Shown here one piece after another: positions 1 to 3,964 of a stretch of DNA of 6,382 nucleotides. Every line of letters begins with the position of its first letter. Within the stretch, counting starts at the first letter, position 1. The notes below the pieces were generated by a model. That model searched no databases. It had not been told where the DNA came from and saw nothing but the letters and a program-made list of their open reading frames with translations. Source of the DNA: Pseudomonadota bacterium (GTDB lineage: Bacteria > Pseudomonadota > Alphaproteobacteria > Rhizobiales > Xanthobacteraceae). The stretch lies in contig JAEWFG010000360.1 in assembly GCA_023388935.1 (NCBI GenBank), forward strand, positions 1-6,382, written 5' to 3'. The translations under genes were made by a program, and so were the position numbers.

Positions 1-1159
1 CCGCAAGAGTGCCCTCCGCGCGCAACGTCAGCAAAAGCTGCAAGAGATCGGCGCTTACGTCGATGAGTTCTGTTAGCTTTCTCCTGCCGTTCGTGGTGGC
101 CTTTTCGGTTGCGAGTACCAAATCGAAGGCAGCATCGTCGATCATCGGAATCAGTGTGAGTAGTAACGACTCGTGCGCAGCCTTCAGCAAAGACAGTTGG
201 TGCTCGTTCACCGCAAAAAGCTGCCGATCGCCCGATGCCGTTCGCAGCGTCCGCTCGCGGAGATCGAAGATGTTATCGGCCTCGGTGCCAAGAGCCAGCA
301 GACGTTCGACGCGTCCTCGGAGTGGTGTTGTCTCAGGCCCGCTAGGAAGAAGCTGTAGACTCCTGTCGAGCGTCGCAGCTGAGGAAAGGAATCGCTCGCG
401 AATCGGCTGGACCAACGTTGGATCGCTCACATGAGCAGCCTCCGTAAGCAAGCCGGCGGCCAAATTGCCTTCTGCATTGATGGTAAACAGCTGATCGATT
501 TTACTTACGTTGCCTTCGACGAGATCCGTTGTCGCCTTGGTACTCTCCGCCGTGACGTCCTCGCCTCTGGTCACCAAGTTGAACACGGAGTCGTCGATCA
601 GTGGCTCAATCGCGAGCAGAAAATCATCATGGGCACTGGCGAGCCCTCTCATGAGAGATTGACGGCGTGTTTCGAGTCGCAGCCGGTTTTCGACTGCGGC
701 GTTCAGTTCTCTAATCTTCGTCGTGGTCTCATGCTCGATTTTCGAAAGCGCAAGGGTTTTTTCCGGCGGCACGCTCGATGAAACCAATGTCTCGATCAGA
801 GAGCCTAATGCACGAGCGTGCGCTTCCAGTTTTGCGTCTTCTGAAACGCGCTCTTCCTGATTGCCGACAGCCATTAGCGCTGGCGCAGCGGCTGCAATTT
901 CAGCGCTTTTTTCTGCGGAGCCCAGGGCAGTAATTATACCGGGAACGCTTTCGTCCGTGACGTGCGTGACCGCGCGATCGATATCCCGGAAAACGTACCA
1001 AGCAACCGCGCTGGCTAAGGCCGTTAACGCGGCAAGAGAGAAAAATGCAATAAAAAGCTTGGCCTTGATGCCGAACTGTACATGACGTGAACTGGTCGTA
1101 ACTACACCTTGCTGCCGCGAAGGCTCAATGAAGGAATCGTGGGCCTGGACAAGTGTCAT
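1..1159 (-). CDS. TorS-like membrane sensor (probable histidine kinase), N-terminal part
   Basis: An uninterrupted frame of 386 codons runs off the left edge, so the C-terminus is missing. After about 34 mostly polar residues comes one hydrophobic helix (about 35-57, LFIAFFSLAALTALASAVAW), then a long, mostly helical, Ala/Leu/Glu-rich region (58-386) that should be periplasmic. The motif AEGNLAAGLLTEAA (229-242) and the paired IDD..F.LV motifs resemble the sensor region of TorS-type hybrid histidine kinases. Residues 176-234 and 328-386 are an internal repeat. The second membrane helix, HAMP and kinase domains would lie outside the window, so the output type is inferred. The ATG at 1159 is chosen because it overlaps the stop of the upstream binding-protein gene (ATGA), implying translational coupling. 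A chemoreceptor or cyclase output is possible but less likely. Confidence 0.75.
   Translation of the reverse strand, partial: MTLVQAHDSFIEPSRQQGVVTTSSRHVQFGIKAKLFIAFFSLAALTALASAVAWYVFRDIDRAVTHVTDESVPGIITALGSAEKSAEIAAAAPALMAVGNQEERVSEDAKLEAHARALGSLIETLVSSSVPPEKTLALSKIEHETTTKIRELNAAVENRLRLETRRQSLMRGLASAHDDFLLAIEPLIDDSVFNLVTRGEDVTAESTKATTDLVEGNVSKIDQLFTINAEGNLAAGLLTEAAHVSDPTLVQPIRERFLSSAATLDRSLQLLPSGPETTPLRGRVERLLALGTEADNIFDLRERTLRTASGDRQLFAVNEHQLSLLKAAHESLLLTLIPMIDDAAFDLVLATEKATTNGRRKLTELIDVSADLLQLLLTLRAEGTLA
2..634 (-). repeat. Internal duplication in the TorS-like sensor region
   Basis: Residues 176-234 (about 634..458) and 328-386 (178..2) of the sensor align without gaps over 59 residues, with 22 identities by my count. 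Both copies share AH at the start, P.IDD..F.LV in the middle and AEG.LA at the end. The period is 152 residues. TorS-type sensor regions are built from repeated helical bundles, so this fits the family assignment. The second copy is cut by the window edge and probably continues, as the first does, into a GLLTEAA-like segment. Confidence 0.7.
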
Positions 1160-2394
1160 TTGTCAAGGCTAGCTTGCGGCGCGCCAGGGCTAGCCCGAGG
1201 CTCCTGCCATCTGACATCGGTATTGCTCAGCTTCTCGACTGCCTTGAAGCTTCCGTCCGATTGAATCACCGTGAGATAGACAGTATCCATTCCTTGATTG
1301 CTAGCCGGTCCATAGGCCAGGGTTACGCCGTCCAGGTCAAAAACGCCTACGTTCTTGATGGTCGCGAGAAATCCGGCACGGGTTATCGGGTTTTCAGAGC
1401 GATTTAGCGCTTCAACAACCAGCCGGCCCACGACGTAGCCTTCGAGCGATACGAAGCCTGGCCTCGCGCTCGGATCCACTGCCTTCAAAGCCCTCTGATA
1501 GCGGGCGATAAGGGGAAGGTTCGTGTTGTTCGGAAGCGGAACGACCTGCGTTACCACCACGCCCTCGCCGTCCCGACGAAGTTCTTCGGCCAGCGGCTCG
1601 CTACCTACGAACGAGATGTTCACGAACACCGCATCCAGCTTGATCATGCGCGCGAGTCTGATGAATTCGGCGCAAGGCTTATAGGCGCCCACCATAACTA
1701 CCGCCTGCGGATGACCCCTTCGAATGGCCAGCAAGGCTCGCTTGACGGCGGTCGTACCGCGCATGTACGTGCCTTCCGCTACTAGCGCCAAGCCTCGTTT
1801 TTCAAGGGCTCGTTTCACCCCATCGAGGCCGGCGCGGCCGAATGAATCGTCTTGGTACAGAATGGCTATGAGCGAGACCCCAAGGTCGGTTGTCAGATGT
1901 TTGATCCATGCCTCAGTTTCTTGACCGTATGAGGCGCGGACATTGATCACGTTCGTCAGAGCCGGATCGCGCAGAAAGTCAGCGCCCGTGAATGGCCCGA
2001 TGAAAGGCACCCCCCGCTCCGTCGAAATTGGCTGCACCGCCTTTGACGTGGGAGTTCCTACCTCTCCGATCAGGGCAAAAACCCCATCCTTCTCGATGAG
2101 CTTGCTTGTGTTGGCAATCGCGGCTTCCGGTTCGTAGTCATCGTTGTACGAGATCAGCTCGAGCCTGCGGCCGTGCACGCCTCCGGCGGTATTAGCCTCA
2201 TGGAAGGCGGCTAATATGCCCTCGCGCATTCCTACGCCGAGGGCCGCCGCCGGCCCCTTCAGGGCGGCAGACTGGCCAAACACGATGCGGTCTTCGAAAA
2301 CGCCAGGGTCAGCCCGTAGGGGAAGCGCCCAAAGCAGGCTCAGGAGGATGAATCCAGCTGACGTGACTGCCGTATTCGGACGCGAGACCGGCAT
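1156..2394 (-). CDS. Periplasmic ABC-type substrate-binding protein (LivK/LivJ-like, type I fold)
   Basis: This is a 412-aa secreted binding protein. Residues 1-28 form a signal peptide with a hydrophobic core (about 14-26, GFILLSLLWALPL) and likely cleavage after LRA. The mature part opens with a typical type I binding-protein start (IVFGQSAALKGPAAALGVGMREGI, given here as positions 37-60) and continues with GGVHGRRLEL, NDDYEPE, LIGEVGTPT and YQDDSFGRAGLDGV. These match the branched-chain amino-acid/amide binding family (Peripla_BP_6). The ligand cannot be read from sequence. The frame is open for 32 codons further upstream, but ATG 2394 is preferred: it has a GGGGGGA ribosome site 6 nt upstream and leads straight into the signal peptide. 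The stop overlaps the next gene's start in ATGA. No permease or ATPase gene is visible, so a role as ligand-sensing partner of the downstream kinase is likely, by analogy with TorT. Confidence 0.9.
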   Translation of the reverse strand: MPVSRPNTAVTSAGFILLSLLWALPLRADPGVFEDRIVFGQSAALKGPAAALGVGMREGILAAFHEANTAGGVHGRRLELISYNDDYEPEAAIANTSKLIEKDGVFALIGEVGTPTSKAVQPISTERGVPFIGPFTGADFLRDPALTNVINVRASYGQETEAWIKHLTTDLGVSLIAILYQDDSFGRAGLDGVKRALEKRGLALVAEGTYMRGTTAVKRALLAIRRGHPQAVVMVGAYKPCAEFIRLARMIKLDAVFVNISFVGSEPLAEELRRDGEGVVVTQVVPLPNNTNLPLIARYQRALKAVDPSARPGFVSLEGYVVGRLVVEALNRSENPITRAGFLATIKNVGVFDLDGVTLAYGPASNQGMDTVYLTVIQSDGSFKAVEKLSNTDVRWQEPRASPGAPQASLDK

Positions 2395-2407
2395 GGGATT
2401 TCCCCCC
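2395..2407 (-). promoter_or_regulatory. Ribosome binding site deciding the binding-protein start
   Basis: On the minus strand, GGGGGGA (2407-2401) sits 6 nt before the ATG at 2394. It supports this start over the in-frame ATG at 2490, whose extra residues would place the signal peptide internally. Confidence 0.6.
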
Positions 2408-2453
2408 GCGCTGTCTGGTTCCAACTCAATACTCAAAGTTCCACCGGCGCAAC

Positions 2454-2482
2454 AATTTATCGCGGCAACTATGCTGTCCCAA
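2454..2482 (-). promoter_or_regulatory. Candidate sigma70-type promoter of the binding protein/sensor operon
   Basis: On the minus strand TTGGGA (2482-2477, 4 of 6 to TTGACA) is followed after 17 nt by TAAATT (2459-2454, 4 of 6 to TATAAT). Transcription would start near 2447, leaving a leader of about 53 nt before ATG 2394. If real, it would exclude the longer start at 2490. The match is moderate and found by eye. Confidence 0.3.
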
Positions 2483-2593
2483 GTTGACATTGCCCCTTCA
2501 TTTTGGGGTCGGACGGGACGCTACACCAGCAAGTTGAACAGGAGTTTATGGCTTTCGGAGATCGAGCCGGAGCGGAAGCGGCGTTTCGTCGAT

Positions 2594-2617
2594 CACTCAG
2601 TTCCCGAACTGTGAGTG
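2594..2617. terminator. Weak inverted repeat downstream of the hemerythrin gene
   Basis: CACTCAGTT pairs with AACTGTGAGTG around a CCCG loop: 5 bp inner and 4 bp outer stem with a 2-nt bulge. It lies 30-54 nt beyond the hemerythrin stop, a usual terminator position, but there is no U-run after it on the minus strand. Its function is uncertain. The rest of the 253-nt gap (2395-2647) shows only the candidate promoter noted separately. Confidence 0.25.
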
Positions 2618-2647
2618 CCTGCAGGATCTCAAACCCTTGTCGCACTT

Positions 2648-3211
2648 CTAACGCCGTTCGACTTCGGACTCTTGCTCCATCTGCAAGATGCGCGCTCGCA
2701 GCGCGTCGAAGGTTTCTTCGGCAGCCTCGCTGAACAGCGGATCCTCATGATTCGTTGAGGCCGAAGCGATCTCAGTCCAATCTGAAGGCTTCAGAACCTT
2801 GAGGGCGGCGGGGAAAAAATCGCGATCCTCGATCATGATGTGACGCCGCTCGCTCTCTATGAAATCGCGAAAGATGTTGTCCACATTTTGCCGAAGAACC
2901 TCGCGTCCCGCCAGAACACCGTCGATCGCCTGAGCGACGCGGAGCAAACGCAGCGTCCCCCTTTGGTGCTCAAGCGTCAGATCGCCGACCTTCGCCGCCG
3001 CAGCTGGATCTCGAAGCTTTAGCTTGCCAAAGACCAATTCTTCTTGGGGATGATGGTACAGCTCCGGATAAAGCTCGAAGTAGCTGATAATCGCGCGAAT
3101 GACCTCATAGTCGGGATGGTCCCCGCGATCGAAGATCTCAAGCTCGCGCTCAAGCACGGCGAGCAGCGTCTCGATATTGCGGTGTTCTCGGGATAGACGC
3201 TCAATGATCAT
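2648..3211 (-). CDS. Hemerythrin-domain protein
   Basis: This is a 187-aa cytoplasmic, helix-rich protein with the hemerythrin HHE arrangement of di-iron ligands. Candidates are H10 (SREH), H53/H54 with E57/E58 in HHPQEE, H82 (LEHQ) and H124 with E128/D129 (RRHIMIEDRDF). Such proteins bind O2 or NO at a non-haem di-iron centre. Roles proposed for the family include oxygen sensing or storage and defence against nitrosative or oxidative stress; the role here is not determinable from sequence. The last 45 or so residues are acidic and outside the core. The start is ATG 3211 because GGAGG lies 5 nt upstream. The open frame reaches 3349, but the added 46 residues lack hemerythrin features and would cover the promoter. 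It is not obviously in an operon with the next gene (253 nt away). A FixK/FNR-type box lies upstream. Confidence 0.9.
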   Translation of the reverse strand: MIIERLSREHRNIETLLAVLERELEIFDRGDHPDYEVIRAIISYFELYPELYHHPQEELVFGKLKLRDPAAAAKVGDLTLEHQRGTLRLLRVAQAIDGVLAGREVLRQNVDNIFRDFIESERRHIMIEDRDFFPAALKVLKPSDWTEIASASTNHEDPLFSEAAEETFDALRARILQMEQESEVERR

Positions 3212-3224
3212 TGCGACCTCCAAT
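3212..3224 (-). promoter_or_regulatory. Strong Shine-Dalgarno of the hemerythrin gene
   Basis: On the minus strand TTGGAGGTCGCA directly precedes the ATG at 3211, giving GGAGG with a 5-nt spacer. It decides the start in favour of the 187-aa form rather than upstream in-frame codons. Confidence 0.75.
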
Positions 3225-3234
3225 GAACCATTGA

Positions 3235-3264
3235 ATGATAAAGCTACCCCGAAAGCGACCTCAA
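3235..3264 (-). promoter_or_regulatory. Candidate promoter of the hemerythrin gene
   Basis: On the minus strand TTGAGG (3264-3259, 4 of 6) is followed after 18 nt by TATCAT (3240-3235, 5 of 6 to TATAAT). The start site would be near 3228, about 17 nt before the ATG. An alternative -10, TAGCTT (3246-3241, 3 of 6), is a weaker match but lies exactly 22 nt after the FixK/FNR-type box, the spacing of a class II activator promoter. Confidence 0.4.
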
Positions 3265-3268
3265 TAAT

Positions 3269-3282
3269 TTGCGATAGATCAA
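3269..3282 (-). promoter_or_regulatory. FixK2/FNR-type binding site
   Basis: The minus-strand sequence TTGATCTATCGCAA fits the rhizobial FixK2 consensus TTG(A/C)-N6-(T/G)CAA, and the reverse complement fits it too. Its centre lies 64-65 nt upstream of the hemerythrin ATG, a plausible place for an activator. FixK and FNR proteins act under low oxygen, which suits a di-iron O2/NO protein. The degenerate pattern is expected roughly 0.4 times by chance in a window this size, so location is the main support. It could once also have served the divergent cytochrome remnant. Confidence 0.5.
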
Positions 3283-3366
3283 ACAGAGGATCTGGTCCGG
3301 CGGGTCTTCGGGGCTGACTGACTGTACCCACGAAAATCGACCCTGCCACGGTTCACGGCAGAACGA

Positions 3367-3591
3367 GTGGTACAAACAGGCGCCGCGACGCTGGCGGAAA
3401 CCACCAACGCGTTGATGATTCCGCAGCGCGTGCGGGATGCGGAGTGGAACAGCTACGTGAAAAAGCTCGCGGATGCCGCGAACGAGGCCTACCGCGCCGC
3501 GGAGGCGCGAGACCTGAAATCGGTTTCGGACGTGAGCGACCGGCGCGACGGCATCTGCGCCGCCTGCCACCGCCATTATGGGCTCGAATAG
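3367..3591 (+). pseudogene. 5'-truncated class II (c'-like) cytochrome c remnant
   Basis: This plus-strand frame of 74 codons ends in ICAACHRHYGLE, with a CxxCH haem motif a few residues from the C-terminus. That is the layout of class II (c'-type) cytochromes c and related soluble rhizobial cytochromes. The preceding residues also fit the helical bundle: LAETTNALMIP, then EWNSYVKKLADAANEAYRAA and EARDLKSVSDV. Relatives are about 130-160 aa with a signal peptide; here the first helix and the export signal are absent. Upstream the frame stops at 3319-3321 and no alternative frame restores the missing half. A frame-2 NEW (3362-3370) just ahead hints at an indel near the break. There is no convincing start or ribosome site, so it is most likely a dead fragment. 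Without a signal peptide haem could not be attached in the periplasm. Confidence 0.6.
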
Positions 3592-3818
3592 AGCCCCGGA
3601 CCGCCGACGTTGGCGTGGCATCCGACGAACCAACGCTGCTCGACGTGCTCGAGCGAACGTTCGGGCGCTCCCGCCTCCCCGGTCTTCACGGTCCGCGTCC
3701 AGAACGTTGCCTCGAGGTCCTTGCGATGTTCGAGCGGTCGGAACCGCCTACCCTCCTTGCCGTGCACGGACTCCGATTGAACGAGAAACGACACGCTGTT
3801 GTCGCGTGTGCCGCACAC
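3576..3818 (-). CDS. Unrecognised 80-aa protein with coding-like base composition
   Basis: I do not recognise this protein. It starts at GTG 3818, with GGGAG 4 nt upstream, and ends in TAA inside the last codons of the convergent cytochrome remnant (16-bp overlap). Coding is supported by composition: over about 75 codons, GC at minus-strand codon positions 1, 2 and 3 is near 68, 51 and 80 percent by hand count. That is the usual order for a real gene in this GC range; the same bases read on the plus strand give an abnormal order. The bias weakens upstream of 3818. Visible features are a charged middle (EGRRFRPLEHRKDLEATFW), the run TRTVKTGEAGAPERSLEHVE and a C-terminal CHANVGGPGLYSSP. It has no signal peptide or membrane helix. 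It may be a fragment of a larger gene. Confidence 0.45.
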   Translation of the reverse strand: MCGTRDNSVSFLVQSESVHGKEGRRFRPLEHRKDLEATFWTRTVKTGEAGAPERSLEHVEQRWFVGCHANVGGPGLYSSP

Positions 3819-3869
3819 AACGCTCCCGAACGTTGCAAAACTCCACCCCCGCAGCGCATAAACATATCT

Positions 3870-3893
3870 CGGCGGAGGGAATTCCCTCCGCCG
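3870..3893 (-). terminator. Perfect 24-bp palindrome, probable terminator of the secreted-protein gene
   Basis: CGGCGGAGGGAA is followed immediately by its exact reverse complement. The RNA would form a 10-bp, almost all G:C stem with an AATT loop. It lies 72-95 nt beyond the stop at 3965, between that gene and the 80-aa ORF, which is a terminator position. The bases after it on the minus strand (AGATATGTTTATG) are A/T-rich but not a clean U-run. The even-centred symmetry would also suit a dimeric DNA-binding protein. The rest of the gap up to 3964 holds only a 6-bp inverted repeat at 3920-3935 (AGTTTG/CAAACT). Confidence 0.5.
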
Positions 3894-3964
3894 TCCGATC
3901 TCAATTGCTTGCGTCCGTCAGTTTGACCCCAAACTCACATTCAAGCAGCTGGCGTTCGCACTGA

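Noticed and set aside
9..1085. Plus-strand ORFs of 61 to 141 codons across 9-1085
   Set aside because: They lie opposite the continuous minus-strand sensor frame, are Ser/Arg-rich, and lack family features; they are shadows of that gene.
2395..2490. Longer binding-protein start at ATG 2490 (32 extra residues)
   Set aside because: It would bury the signal peptide, has no better ribosome site, and overlaps the candidate promoter.
2477..2515. Possible insertion-sequence end: TTTGGGGTC near 2502-2510 shared with the minus strand of 3926-3934
   Set aside because: A 9-base match is not rare at this scale, there is no transposase, target duplication or longer terminal repeat, and I could not search for a parent element.
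3212..3349. Longer hemerythrin start at 3349 (46 extra residues)
   Set aside because: The extension has no hemerythrin features and would cover the promoter and FixK-type box, while ATG 3211 has a strong Shine-Dalgarno.
3244..3633. Minus-strand ORF of 129 codons opposite the cytochrome remnant
   Set aside because: It is antisense to a fragment with clear cytochrome features, is Arg-rich, and shows no domain; treated as a shadow.
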